From JAAYCI01 sp964370165 (GTDB lineage: Bacteria; Bacillota; Clostridia; Oscillospirales; Ruminococcaceae): a stretch of 64,000 bases of DNA. The notes under the pieces were generated by a model, which saw only the letters and a program-made list of their open reading frames with translations, ran no database searches and was not told where the DNA came from. The DNA lies in the NCBI GenBank assembly GCA_964370165.1, contig CAYJIG010000002.1, positions 1-64,000 on the forward strand, read 5' to 3'. The number at the start of each line of letters is the position of its first letter. The stretch's first letter is position 1. Position numbers and translations under genes: made by a program. This document shows positions 8,774-16,813 of the stretch, piece by piece.

Positions 8774-9391
8774 TCAATCCTCCGCCTTGTTATACAAAAT
8801 TTTATTGTCGCTGTCTTTGTTCGAATTTTGAAGTGATTTGCCTATATGTTTTTTCTTACGATGGGGTTTCGGTTTTTTAGGCTCTGCGTCAAACATGCCG
8901 GGGATGGGACGCACAAGGATAAGGCTATCTTCTATCCGTGTTTCAACAAGAAAAGGCTGTGTGGCAGGGAAAAATACCGTCTCGCCACATGGCATGACAA
9001 TTTCGTATACATCATGCCGTCCGGGATGGGTTATGGCGGTAATTTTGCCGTATGATACACCGCTGTCAGCGTCTTGAATGCTAGCACCCAGCAGGTCTTG
9101 CACAAAGTAAGTGTCGGGTGCAAGTTTTGCGTCTTTACGTGCTATATACACAGTTTTTCCTATATAGGCACGGGCGTTTTCTATGGTGTTTACATTCTCG
9201 AGCTTTGCAATGCACAAGTTTTTATGAGGGCGTAAAGAAACAATGGGCAAAGGTTTTGCTCCGTTTTTATCCAGATATAACGTTTTGAACCCGAGTATAA
9301 AGTCAATATCGTCACACCAAGGGTATAATCGAAGCTCTCCGTTGATGCCATGCGTGGTAGTGAATTCGCCTACTTCTAAAAAATCTTTCAT
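8774..9391 (-). CDS. rimM: Ribosome maturation factor RimM
   Basis: A 205-residue RimM that binds ribosomal protein S19 and helps maturation of the 30S head. The N-terminal beta-barrel (VGEFTTTHGINGELRLYPW) and the C-terminal PRC-barrel (YFVQDLLGASIQDADSG, YGKITAITHPGRHDVYEI) are both recognisable. The protein is longer than usual because of a basic tail of about 30 residues (KPKPHRKKKHIGK). It is the first gene of a short unit with trmD, driven by its own promoter. Confidence 0.94.
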   Translation of the reverse strand: MKDFLEVGEFTTTHGINGELRLYPWCDDIDFILGFKTLYLDKNGAKPLPIVSLRPHKNLCIAKLENVNTIENARAYIGKTVYIARKDAKLAPDTYFVQDLLGASIQDADSGVSYGKITAITHPGRHDVYEIVMPCGETVFFPATQPFLVETRIEDSLILVRPIPGMFDAEPKKPKPHRKKKHIGKSLQNSNKDSDNKILYNKAED

Positions 9392-9432
9392 TGATAAATA
9401 GTCCTTTATTATATAATATTGCTTGGGTTAAA

Positions 9433-9461
9433 ACTATATCACAGCAAAAAGAAAAATTCAA
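9433..9461 (-). promoter_or_regulatory. Promoter of rimM-trmD
   Basis: Reading on the minus strand: TTGAAT at 9461-9456, a 17-base spacer and TATAGT at 9438-9433. It sits just after the terminator at 9475-9515, so rimM-trmD starts a new transcript. Confidence 0.65.
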
Positions 9462-9474
9462 CATAATGCTATAA

Positions 9475-9513
9475 TAAAAAGCGACAACCCAAAGGATATC
9501 AGGGTTGTCGTTT
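9475..9513 (-). terminator. Terminator of the ylxM-ffh-rpsP-khpA unit
   Basis: CGACAACCC (9502-9510 on the complement) and GGGTTGTCG form a 9-bp perfect stem with a ten-base loop; the minus strand continues CTTTTTATTAT. The A-rich other side gives weaker termination on the plus strand. Confidence 0.85.
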
Positions 9514-9671
9514 AAGGCTGCAAGTAAAGCATATTTTCAGTATCAACTACAAAATGCCATAGATGCTACATACAAAAGTGTGTGTGATTTAGTCATTTTT
9601 GTGTTCTTGATATAGATGCTTTTATTCCGCCTGATGTTTTTGGTGAAAGTAATGATAAAATCAAGACAAAA

Positions 9672-9902
9672 CTAGTCGATTTCAACACGAGAACGCTTGC
9701 CTTCTTTAGAGGCCACAGCGCTCATTACGGTGCGAATAGCGCGTGCTTTACTACCTTTTTGACCAATTACTCTACCCTTATCATCTTCTGCCACAATCAG
9801 ATGGAATACTACTTCTCTGGGGTTTGATTCATCCACAGTTACCTGCACGGCATCAGGGTCACTTACCAGCCCTTTTGCCATTGCAATCAGCACATCTTGC
9901 AT
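9672..9902 (-). CDS. khpA: KH-domain RNA-binding protein KhpA
   Basis: A 76-residue single KH-domain protein (YlqC/KhpA). It shows the KH loop in VIGQKGSKARAIRTVMSAVA (a GxxG-type GQKG). KhpA pairs with KhpB/EloR in Firmicutes and binds RNA, affecting cell elongation and division. It lies 69 bases downstream of rpsP, the usual place, with GAAAGGAG before its ATG. The shared terminator lies about 160 bases downstream. Confidence 0.93.
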   Translation of the reverse strand: MQDVLIAMAKGLVSDPDAVQVTVDESNPREVVFHLIVAEDDKGRVIGQKGSKARAIRTVMSAVASKEGKRSRVEID

Positions 9903-9971
9903 TGTTGCTTCTCCTTTCAGGGAGCCCGTCCAAGGAAAGGGACGAGCGTGCCGATGTGAGCAAAAATTTTC

Positions 9972-10214
9972 TTACAGAACCGATTTCTTTTTCAGCAAAG
10001 AACGCACGGTATCTGTGGGTTGAGCGCCATTGGAAATCCATTTTTTTGCTTTTTCCGCATCCACTTCGATGATAGAAGGATTTTTGGTGGGATCATAGTA
10101 ACCCAATTCTTCGATAAAACGTCCATCACGAGGAAAACGTGAGTCCGCCACTACGATGCGATAGAAAGGAGCCTTTTTAGAGCCCATGCGACGCAATCTG
10201 ATTTTTACTGCCAT
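9972..10214 (-). CDS. rpsP: 30S ribosomal protein S16
   Basis: An 80-residue S16 with the family start VKIRLRRMGSKKAPFYRIVV and the ELGYYDP motif. S16 binds 16S rRNA early in 30S assembly. ATG with CGGAGGTG upstream. It sits between ffh and khpA in the conserved order. Confidence 0.98.
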   Translation of the reverse strand: MAVKIRLRRMGSKKAPFYRIVVADSRFPRDGRFIEELGYYDPTKNPSIIEVDAEKAKKWISNGAQPTDTVRSLLKKKSVL

Positions 10215-10318
10215 TTGTTACACCTCCGAGTTTTTTAAAGAAAGGGATATTTATGTGCCCTTTCATTGGTTGATTTATATAATAACGGGTTTTCCGAAAT
10301 TATCGCTTGTTAAGTAGG

Positions 10319-11647
10319 CTAAAATCCGCCCATGCCCATACCGCGGGCCATACGCATCATCTTTTTGGGATTGCGCTTGAATTGTTTCATCATTTTAGAT
10401 GTTTGTTCGTACATTTTCAAAAGACGGTTGACATCTTCAACTTTGGTGCCGCTACCGGTGGCAATGCGACGCTTGCGTTTTGGGTCAATAAGTTTTGGTT
10501 TTTCACGTTCGGCCTTTGTCATGCTTTGTATAATGGCTTCAATGCGCACAAACATGCGCTCGTCTACATCGGCGCCTGCGCCACCACCGGGCATCATGGC
10601 CATCATGGCACCAACGCCACCCATTTTTTTCATTTGATCCAGCTGACTGAGTAAATCGTTCATGTCGAACTTGTTTTCCAGCATGCGCTGGGCAGTGCGT
10701 TCGGCTTCCTTCATGTCGGTAGCACTTTGCGCTTTTTCAATCAAGCTAAGCACGTCGCCCATGCCTAAGATGCGGCCGGCCATACGCTCTGGATGGAAAG
10801 CCTCAAGATCATCGATTTTTTCGCCCACACCCACAAACTTTATTGGCTGGCCGGTAACTTCCCTTACAGATAAAGCGGCACCACCACGGGTATCACCATC
10901 AAGTTTTGTTAAAATAACACCGTTCAAGCCTATGTCATCGGAAAAGGCCTTGGCCACATTAACGGCATCTTGGCCAACCATGGCGTCAATAACCAGCAAG
11001 GTTTCGTCTACGGACACGCTTTCCTTGATGCGGCGAAGCTCGCCCATTAGCTCTTCATCCACGTGCAAGCGACCGGCGGTATCTACAATAACGATGTCAT
11101 TGCCGTGGTCTTTTGCGTAAGAAAGTGCGTGTTTGGCTATGTTTTCAGGCTTTTCGCCTGGCATGGTATATACGGGAGCGCCGGCTTGCTTGCCTACTAC
11201 ATGCAGCTGGTCGATGGCTGCGGGCCTGTAAATGTCACAAGCTACCAGCAAAGGCCTGTGGCCTTGTTTTATGAAAAACTTTGCCAGTTTAGCTGTGTGT
11301 GTGGTTTTACCACTACCTTGTAAACCACACATCATTAAAACAGTGGGTGGGGTGGATTTGATATGGATATATTCGTTTTCGCCACCCATTAAAGCAGTGA
11401 GTTCTTCGTTTACAATTTTGATAACTTGCTGGGCCGGAGTAAGGCTGTCCATAACTTCCGAGCCTACAGAGCGTTCTGAGACGCGTTTTATAAATTCTTT
11501 GGCAACTTTTATGTTGACGTCCGCTTCCAAAAGAGCAATGCGAACTTCACGCATGGCGGTTTTGATATCGGCTTCAGATAGCTTGCCTTTGCCGCGAAGT
11601 TTTTTGAACACTTGGTTCAGTTTATCGCTCAAAGATTCAAATGCCAC
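10319..11647 (-). CDS. ffh: Signal recognition particle protein Ffh
   Basis: The 442-residue SRP54 GTPase that binds signal sequences and SRP RNA and delivers ribosomes to the membrane with FtsY. Order: N domain (1-90), G domain with GLQGSGKTTHTAKLAKF, DTAGRLHVDE and TKLDGDTRGG, then the methionine-rich M domain ending in MMKQF..KKMMRMARGMGMGG, with SRP-RNA-binding GSGTKVEDVNRLL. The start is GTG at 11647 with AAGGAGG upstream. ylxM precedes it by 38 bases; ftsY is not in the window. Confidence 0.97.
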   Translation of the reverse strand: MAFESLSDKLNQVFKKLRGKGKLSEADIKTAMREVRIALLEADVNIKVAKEFIKRVSERSVGSEVMDSLTPAQQVIKIVNEELTALMGGENEYIHIKSTPPTVLMMCGLQGSGKTTHTAKLAKFFIKQGHRPLLVACDIYRPAAIDQLHVVGKQAGAPVYTMPGEKPENIAKHALSYAKDHGNDIVIVDTAGRLHVDEELMGELRRIKESVSVDETLLVIDAMVGQDAVNVAKAFSDDIGLNGVILTKLDGDTRGGAALSVREVTGQPIKFVGVGEKIDDLEAFHPERMAGRILGMGDVLSLIEKAQSATDMKEAERTAQRMLENKFDMNDLLSQLDQMKKMGGVGAMMAMMPGGGAGADVDERMFVRIEAIIQSMTKAEREKPKLIDPKRKRRIATGSGTKVEDVNRLLKMYEQTSKMMKQFKRNPKKMMRMARGMGMGGF

Positions 11648-11685
11648 GATGTCTGCCTCCTTAGGTGTAGTGAATTATAATGAAA

Positions 11686-12051
11686 TCAGTCTGCGAAAGA
11701 CTGAATTATGTCTATCATGTCGGCGGTGCTTTTGGCAATTTCGTCATCTTTATTAAATCCGAAATTGTTTCGCTGTTCGATGGTTTTCGCTAGCAATTCG
11801 AGCTTTGCGAGATTTTCTTGAACATGTTGGCTGTATGCGGCAAACCCGATTTTTTCTTCTAAGTCAAGTAAAATTGTCTCGCCACGCTTTATAGAATCGC
11901 GAACACCTTGACGAGTTATGCCGAAGTTTTCAGCTATTTCAGATAAAGATAAATCATCGTTGTAATATTGTGTAATAATATCAAGTTGTTTTTCGGTTAG
12001 CACATCGCCGTAAAAATCAATCAAATAAGAAAGGTCAAGGTTTTTTATCAT
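11686..12051 (-). CDS. ylxM: SRP-associated helix-turn-helix protein YlxM
   Basis: A 121-residue YlxM/p13-like protein. It starts with LSYLIDFYGDVLTEKQLDII and has a sigma-70 region-4-like HTH (LSLSEIAENFGITRQGVRDSIKRG). In streptococci YlxM interacts with Ffh and stimulates SRP function; the conserved ylxM-ffh pairing here fits that role. The start follows GAGAGG. A strong promoter lies about 65 bases upstream. The last 30 residues are acidic and less conserved. Confidence 0.93.
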   Translation of the reverse strand: MIKNLDLSYLIDFYGDVLTEKQLDIITQYYNDDLSLSEIAENFGITRQGVRDSIKRGETILLDLEEKIGFAAYSQHVQENLAKLELLAKTIEQRNNFGFNKDDEIAKSTADMIDIIQSFAD

Positions 12052-12085
12052 GAAAGTACCTCTCTTTTCAGATTTTTTGAAATTC

Positions 12086-12106
12086 TGTAAAGTAATTTGC
12101 TTTACA
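12086..12106. promoter_or_regulatory. Perfect 7-bp inverted repeat in the ylxM leader
   Basis: TGTAAAG (12086-12092) and CTTTACA (12100-12106) with a seven-base gap lie between the ylxM promoter and its start codon. It could be a leader hairpin or an operator. No T tract follows, so it is not a terminator. Confidence 0.3.
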
Positions 12107-12116
12107 CAACATCGAT

Positions 12117-12145
12117 ATTATATCTCACACAGAGTTAAATGTCAA
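12117..12145 (-). promoter_or_regulatory. Consensus sigma-A promoter of ylxM-ffh-rpsP-khpA
   Basis: On the minus strand TTGACA (12145-12140), a 17-base spacer and TATAAT (12122-12117), a perfect consensus match. Confidence 0.88.
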
Positions 12146-12196
12146 GAAAAAACATAAAAAAAGCAAAATATATAAAAGGAAAATGTCGTTGTTTTC

Positions 12197-12225
12197 TTGA
12201 CAAAAAAGAAAAGCGGACGCATAAT
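12197..12225 (+). promoter_or_regulatory. Promoter of rsmD-coaD
   Basis: TTGACA (12197-12202), a 17-base spacer and CATAAT (12220-12225). It lies 46 bases before the rsmD start and back to back with the ylxM promoter. Confidence 0.7.
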
Positions 12226-12271
12226 GAAAACAGAAATAAAATAGAAACAGTAGTGCCAAAGGGGTGAAGCG

Positions 12272-12820
12272 GTGCGCATTATAGCGGGCTCGGCGCGTGG
12301 CAAGCAGCTGGCAACATTAAAAGGAGAGCATACTCGCCCTACACTGGAACGGGTAAAAGAAGGCGTGTTTAGTGCGGTGCAGTTTTGGGTGCCGGGTGCA
12401 CGTGTGTTGGATTTGTTTGCGGGCAGCGGGCAACTTGGCCTAGAGGCACTCAGCCGTGGTGCGGTGCATTGCACATTTGTGGAAAATGATGCTAAAGCAC
12501 AGGAGGTACTGCGCAAAAACATAGAGCATACAGGGTTTTCGGGCTCGGCACAAGTAGTGAAAGCCGATGCGCTTAGGTTTTTGGCCACGACAAGTGAGCG
12601 GTATGACCTTGTTTTGCTAGACCCACCATATGATAGTGGTTTTTTACCTGATAAGCTTTTAGAAGTGGCGCTTGTGTGCGCTAAAAGAGCCGAAGTGATA
12701 TGTGAAAGTGATGCAAAACTGGAGTTTCCAAGCGCAATAGGTGATTTGCATCTTAAAAAGCAATATAAATACGGTACAGTCAAGGTTAGCCGATATATTA
12801 TTGATAAAGATGAGGGATAA
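12272..12820 (+). CDS. rsmD: 16S rRNA (guanine966-N2)-methyltransferase
   Basis: A 182-residue Rossmann-fold methyltransferase that makes m2G966 in 16S rRNA. Motifs: MRIIAGSARGKQL at the start, TRPTLERVKEGVFSAV, the SAM loop VLDLFAGSGQLGLEALSRGA and the catalytic LLDPPYDSG. The start is GTG at 12272 after AAAGGGG. It abuts coaD, whose ATG begins at the next base after its stop, the usual clostridial rsmD-coaD pair. Confidence 0.95.
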   Translation: MRIIAGSARGKQLATLKGEHTRPTLERVKEGVFSAVQFWVPGARVLDLFAGSGQLGLEALSRGAVHCTFVENDAKAQEVLRKNIEHTGFSGSAQVVKADALRFLATTSERYDLVLLDPPYDSGFLPDKLLEVALVCAKRAEVICESDAKLEFPSAIGDLHLKKQYKYGTVKVSRYIIDKDEG

Positions 12821-13327
12821 ATGGAAAAGCTAGAAAAACGTGTGGCACTGTGTCCGGGAAGTTACGACCCGGTGACATTAGGACATTTGAATATCGTTCA
12901 GCGCAGTGCGGCTTTATTCGATGAAGTAATTGTGGTGGTGCTGAAAAATTCGCAAAAAAATTATGCATTTACAGCGGATGAACGTGTGAAAATGCTGGAA
13001 AAAGTGACAAAAAATCTACCGAACGTCAAGGTGGATCAATATGACGGCTTGGTGGCAGAATACGCAAAGATAAAAGGTGCGAGGTGCCTTGTGAAGGGTC
13101 TTCGTGCCGTGACGGATTTTGAGTATGAGTTTCAAATGGCGCTTATTAATAACAAGCTGAACCCGGAAATGGAAACATTGTTTATCAACACCGACATGCA
13201 GTACATGTATCTTTCTTCCAGTGTGGTAAGAGAAGTGGCGATGTATGGACGTGAAATATCGAATTTTGTACCAAAAGAACTTGAAGAAGAAATTTGGCAA
13301 CGGCTGAAGCCAAGTAAGGAGACGTAG
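12821..13327 (+). CDS. coaD: Phosphopantetheine adenylyltransferase
   Basis: A 168-residue CoaD, the penultimate enzyme of coenzyme A synthesis, converting 4'-phosphopantetheine and ATP to dephospho-CoA. The nucleotidyltransferase signature PGSYDPVTLGHLNIV with TxGH is intact, as is the YLSSSVVREVA loop. Zero spacing to rsmD and three bases to the next gene indicate one operon. Confidence 0.97.
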   Translation: MEKLEKRVALCPGSYDPVTLGHLNIVQRSAALFDEVIVVVLKNSQKNYAFTADERVKMLEKVTKNLPNVKVDQYDGLVAEYAKIKGARCLVKGLRAVTDFEYEFQMALINNKLNPEMETLFINTDMQYMYLSSSVVREVAMYGREISNFVPKELEEEIWQRLKPSKET

Positions 13328-13329
13328 TT

Positions 13330-13788
13330 ATGAATATTGATGATTTATTGGATTTGATGGACGAAAATTTAGAAGATGCGTTTACTGTGCCGCTTACCGG
13401 AAAGCGTATGGTGGATGTGGATAAGTTGCGTGATATAATTGACGATATCCGCCTTAACTTGCCCACGGAAATACGCCAAGCAAAAGCTATTGTCAAGGAC
13501 AGAGCAGACATTGTGGAAGGCGCTCGTGCTGAAGCAGATGGCATTGTGAAAAAAGCAGAAGAGCGAGCACGCGTCATTGTGAGCGAGCAGGCTGTGGTAA
13601 AACAAAGCCAACAGCGTGCAACGGAAATCATGCAAAGCGCGCAACAAAATGCCAAAGAAATGCGCACTAGCGTAACAAATTATTGCGAAAATATGTTGCG
13701 TCAAACAGAAGAACAGCTAATGAAAAGCTATTCAGAAGTGAAAAATATACGCAGTACTGTGCGTCAAAAAGAAAAAGCAAACGGATAA
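13330..13788 (+). CDS. Coiled-coil protein downstream of coaD
   Basis: A 152-residue soluble protein. The first 30 residues are acidic (MNIDDLLDLMDENLEDAF). Residues about 50-145 form a long charged helix with alanine-rich heptads (AKAIVKDRADIVEGARAEAD), of the kind often annotated as ATPase- or DivIVA-like. No membrane segment. It follows coaD by three bases with AAGGAG upstream, and similar proteins occur after coaD in other Clostridia. A structural or division-related role is possible but not shown. Confidence 0.75.
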   Translation: MNIDDLLDLMDENLEDAFTVPLTGKRMVDVDKLRDIIDDIRLNLPTEIRQAKAIVKDRADIVEGARAEADGIVKKAEERARVIVSEQAVVKQSQQRATEIMQSAQQNAKEMRTSVTNYCENMLRQTEEQLMKSYSEVKNIRSTVRQKEKANG

Positions 13789-13803
13789 ATATTACAACAA
13801 ACG

Positions 13804-13847
13804 CAAAACCCTCTGATGATCTTGCTATCTTTCATCAGAGGGTTTAA
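13804..13847. terminator. Bidirectional terminator
   Basis: AAACCCTCTGATGA (13806-13818) pairs with TCATCAGAGGGTTT (13832-13844) in a long stem with a short loop. T runs follow on both strands. It separates the convergent coaD operon and the DUF4349 gene. Confidence 0.88.
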
Positions 13848-13888
13848 TTTATTGTGTGTTTTATGTTGATTACATATTGAAAATCAGG

Positions 13889-14998
13889 CTAAACCAAAGT
13901 GGTGTCTTCCGATGTTTCGTCAGTTTTCGTGGTTTCTTCATCGGTGACGGATTCTGAAATATCGGCAGTGTCTACAGCCATGTTTTCGGTATAAACCGAT
14001 GTGGGCGCAGGATAGGAAGCAGGTGTGTTTACAGGCGGTGTTTGGTAAAACGGAGCCTGATGATTATTTTGTGGATAGAAAGTCGGAGGCGGAGGAGTGG
14101 GTCTGTTCTTGCGCTTTTTACGATTGATGCGCACGATGATAACCACAATAATAAGCACGACTATCAAAAGAATCCAAACAGGCATCATCCAAATGAGCAT
14201 TAAGCTAAGATCTTGGAAAAATTCGACGGTGAAGTAAAGGCTGTCTTGGAATGTGCTAACCAAACGGGATAAGTAGGTGTCTTCCTCGGGCACGTCGCTA
14301 AGCTGATTCACCTCGGCGATATCTATTGATATAGTGGAATAAGATATAAGGTTTTGCAAAGCACGTTGGTGGCCAAGATAAGACTCGATTTCATACTGCA
14401 CTTGGGCCAGCTGGTCTTGAAGAAGTATTAAATCAGAAAGCTCGCCCGTCTCGTCCAATAGTGCTAGCAATCGTGCTTCTTGCCTGTTTAAACTTTCAAG
14501 CCTTGCCTCTACATCAATAACCTGCGATGTGAGATCTTCGCTTTGTTCGCTAAGATTTAAAATTTGCCCCACATCGTTTAAATCGGCCAAAAAATCAGAA
14601 TATGAGCCGGCGGGTACCTTGATGCTGTAATATGCACTTCGTGAGTTTCGTACATCGCTGTAAATGTCGGTGTAGTCAATATAGGCGTTGTGCTTTTGCA
14701 AAAGCTCGGTAAGCGCCTGTTGAGAAGCTTCAAACTCGGAAGTTTCCATGTATACGTTCGAGCTAAATGTGATTTGCCTGCCGTCGGTAGGCGTGTTTAA
14801 AGAAGAACCGTCTGTGTCGGTTGATATAGTCTCTTCGTCGTAAGATATGCTTTCTTCGGGCATGGCGGCGGCTTCCGAGGCCATCTCGTAAGTAGCGGTT
14901 TGAGAAAAGGCGTCGGTACTATCAGAGGCGCATCCCGCCAAGATGAAAATAAAAAGAAAAACAGCAATCACGATAGAAAATTTACGCAGTAAAGCCAT
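13889..14998 (-). CDS. DUF4349 lipoprotein
   Basis: A 369-residue protein of the DUF4349 family. It starts with a lipoprotein signal (MALLRKFSIVIAVFLFIFIL, then AGC), so Cys is probably lipidated outside the membrane. The DUF4349 body follows (ITFSSNVYMETSEFEASQQA, YYSIKVPAGSYSDFLADLND) with a coiled coil (SEDLTSQVIDVEARLESLNR). A transmembrane helix near residues 258-283 (MPVWILLIVVLIIVVIIVRI) and a basic, proline-rich then acidic cytoplasmic tail end it. The start at 14998 has GGAGGT seven bases upstream; the frame is open 30 codons further but without a site. Envelope sensor or scaffold is a guess. Confidence 0.88.
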   Translation of the reverse strand: MALLRKFSIVIAVFLFIFILAGCASDSTDAFSQTATYEMASEAAAMPEESISYDEETISTDTDGSSLNTPTDGRQITFSSNVYMETSEFEASQQALTELLQKHNAYIDYTDIYSDVRNSRSAYYSIKVPAGSYSDFLADLNDVGQILNLSEQSEDLTSQVIDVEARLESLNRQEARLLALLDETGELSDLILLQDQLAQVQYEIESYLGHQRALQNLISYSTISIDIAEVNQLSDVPEEDTYLSRLVSTFQDSLYFTVEFFQDLSLMLIWMMPVWILLIVVLIIVVIIVRINRKKRKNRPTPPPPTFYPQNNHQAPFYQTPPVNTPASYPAPTSVYTENMAVDTADISESVTDEETTKTDETSEDTTLV

Positions 14999-15157
14999 AA
15001 TGATAACCTCCGTGGCGATTAATATATAATCAAAATAATTAACAATTACTATGTATACATTGTATATCGTGCCGATACAGAAAAGCAAGTTACAGAAAAG
15101 TGGCAGAAATATGAAAAAAGAGTAAAAAACGGAAAAATCTGAAATTTATTATGAAAA

Positions 15158-15205
15158 CAAAGCCGAAACATGCAGAGTAAAACGCGTGTTTTGGCTTTAT
15201 TTATT
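15158..15205 (+). terminator. Terminator-like hairpin upstream of the division cluster
   Basis: AAAGCC and AAACA in the left arm (15159-15170) pair with TGTTT and GGCTTT on the right (15187-15197), followed by ATTTATTTTTG. No plus-strand gene lies upstream, so it may block antisense readthrough from the DUF4349 side into mraZ. Imperfect pairing lowers confidence. Confidence 0.4.
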
Positions 15206-15328
15206 TTTGTTAAAGCAATTTTTGAGCAAAAATACTACATTTTACCCACAAAATTATGACCGTGAAATTAAAATTGTGAAAATGACGATAAAACGAATAA
15301 AAAGAAAACATAAAACTGTGAAAACCAC

Positions 15329-15357
15329 TTGATTTTTATGTGTTTTATTGATATAAT
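15329..15357 (+). promoter_or_regulatory. Promoter of the mraZ division/cell-wall cluster
   Basis: TTGATT (15329-15334), a 17-base spacer and TATAAT (15352-15357). The predicted transcription start is near 15364, directly before the MraZ boxes. Confidence 0.8.
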
Positions 15358-15366
15358 ATACGAAAC

Positions 15367-15396
15367 GTGGGTAAAAGTGGGTAAAAGTAGGTAATT
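15367..15396 (+). promoter_or_regulatory. MraZ operator, three 10-bp direct repeats
   Basis: GTGGGTAAAA at 15367-15376, the identical GTGGGTAAAA at 15377-15386 and GTAGGTAATT at 15387-15396. This matches the known MraZ box layout of TGGGN repeats separated by five bases. A weaker GTGGAAAATA lies at 15408-15417. The boxes cover the predicted transcription start, consistent with autorepression by MraZ. Confidence 0.8.
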
Positions 15397-15436
15397 GCAA
15401 GCATAAAGTGGAAAATAAAGAAAGGTGGGGAGGATA

Positions 15437-15856
15437 ATGTTCATTGGCGAACATAGGTGTGCCTTGGATGACAAAGGTCGATTGAACTTCCCTGCCAAGT
15501 TTCGTGAAGAGATGAATGGCGATTTTATCGTAACAAGATGGTTGGATGATTGTCTTGTGGCCTTTCCACAAACGGAATGGGAGCGGATGGCGGATCTGCT
15601 GTCGAAAAACAACAGGGTGAAGAGTAGAGACATGCAGAGGCTTTTGTATTCAGGGGCGTCACCGGTAAACCCGGACAAGCAGGGAAGAATTTTAGTACCA
15701 ATGAATTTGCGCAAGCATGCGTCGCTTCAAAAAGAAGTTGTGGTGATAGGTGTTGGAAAACATGCGGAAATTTGGAACGCCGAGGCTTGGGAAGAACGCA
15801 CAGAAATGTTCTCGGACGAGTCTTTTGCGGCGGCCATGGAGGAGCTTGATTTTTAA
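15437..15856 (+). CDS. mraZ: Transcriptional regulator MraZ
   Basis: A 139-residue MraZ, a ring-forming DNA-binding protein that represses its own operon of division and wall genes. Two AbrB-like (SpoVT) halves are clear: MFIGEHRCALDDKGRLNFPA and SPVNPDKQGRILVPMNLRKH. The start at the ATG of MFIGE is set by homology and the GGTGGGGAGG just upstream; an in-frame GTG at 15425 is less likely. Its stop overlaps the rsmH start by one base. It would act on the repeats at 15367-15396. Confidence 0.95.
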   Translation: MFIGEHRCALDDKGRLNFPAKFREEMNGDFIVTRWLDDCLVAFPQTEWERMADLLSKNNRVKSRDMQRLLYSGASPVNPDKQGRILVPMNLRKHASLQKEVVVIGVGKHAEIWNAEAWEERTEMFSDESFAAAMEELDF

Positions 15857-16779
15857 TGGAATTTTCTCATAAGTCCGTGATGTTGGATGAGTGCTTGCAG
15901 GCGCTGAATATAAAACCAAACGGTGTTTATGTTGATGGCACGGCAGGCGGTGCAGGACACTCGAAAGAGATTGCAAAGCGGCTGGACGGTGGGGTGCTAT
16001 ATGCTTTCGATCAAGACCCCGACGCCGTGGAAATTGCAAAAGAAAGGCTTGGTGGCCTTCCTGCTGAAGTGATAAGGGCAAACTTTCAATATGCGAAAGA
16101 AGAGCTTGAAAAACGCGGCATTCAAAAAATAGATGGAGTTTTGCTTGACTTGGGTGTATCGTCTCATCAGCTGGACACAAGGCAAAGGGGTTTTTCATAT
16201 CATGATGATGCACCACTGGACATGCGCATGAGCCAAAGCGGACCGAGCGCAGCAGACATGGTAGCGGAACTGTCCAGGGAAGAGTTGGCCGATATATTGC
16301 GAAAGTACGGCGAGGAAAAAGATGCATGGCAAATTGCGGGAAAGATAGTGACGCAAAGGCAGGAAAATCCTATCTTGACAACTGCTCAGCTTGCGGAAGT
16401 TGTTTTGTCGGCCTTGCCGCCTAAAAGACGTCGAAGTGCTAAAAATCCCGCAAGAAAAAGTTTTCAAGCTTTGCGCATCGCTGTGAATGAAGAACTAGAC
16501 GTTTTAGAATCGGCGATGAAAAGTTTGTTTGAAATGTTAGGCTCGGAAGGACGGATGGCGGTGATAAGCTTTCACTCGCTGGAAGACAGAATGGTGAAAC
16601 AACAGTTTAGGCAGTGGTGCACTGCATGTACATGTCCCAGAGACTTGCCAATATGCGTGTGTGGCGGTCAGGCAATGGGAAAACTTATAGGAAAAAACCC
16701 GATGGTGGCCACGCAAGAAGAACTGGAAAACAATAAAAGAAGTCGTAGCGCTAAGCTGCGTGTGATTGAAAAAGTATAA
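15856..16779 (+). CDS. rsmH: 16S rRNA (cytosine1402-N4)-methyltransferase
   Basis: A 307-residue RsmH (MraW) that methylates C1402 of 16S rRNA at the ribosomal P site. Motifs: HKSVMLDECLQALNI, the SAM loop VDGTAGGAGHSKEI, DLGVSSHQLD and RGFSYHDDAPLDMRM, and the C-terminal AVISFHSLEDRMVKQQF. Translationally coupled to mraZ (TAATG overlap), with GGAGGAG in the mraZ end. Confidence 0.97.
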   Translation: MEFSHKSVMLDECLQALNIKPNGVYVDGTAGGAGHSKEIAKRLDGGVLYAFDQDPDAVEIAKERLGGLPAEVIRANFQYAKEELEKRGIQKIDGVLLDLGVSSHQLDTRQRGFSYHDDAPLDMRMSQSGPSAADMVAELSREELADILRKYGEEKDAWQIAGKIVTQRQENPILTTAQLAEVVLSALPPKRRRSAKNPARKSFQALRIAVNEELDVLESAMKSLFEMLGSEGRMAVISFHSLEDRMVKQQFRQWCTACTCPRDLPICVCGGQAMGKLIGKNPMVATQEELENNKRSRSAKLRVIEKV

Positions 16780-16813
16780 ACACTTGTAACGATTGAAGAA
16801 AGGGTGTGTTGAC

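Noticed and set aside
10307..11756. Several plus-strand open frames opposite ffh and ylxM
   Set aside because: All overlap conserved genes on the other strand and have no start signals or recognisable motifs.
15213..15240. Rex-like site (TTGTTAA...GAGCAA) before mraZ
   Set aside because: Poor match to the Rex palindrome and no reason for redox control of this cluster.
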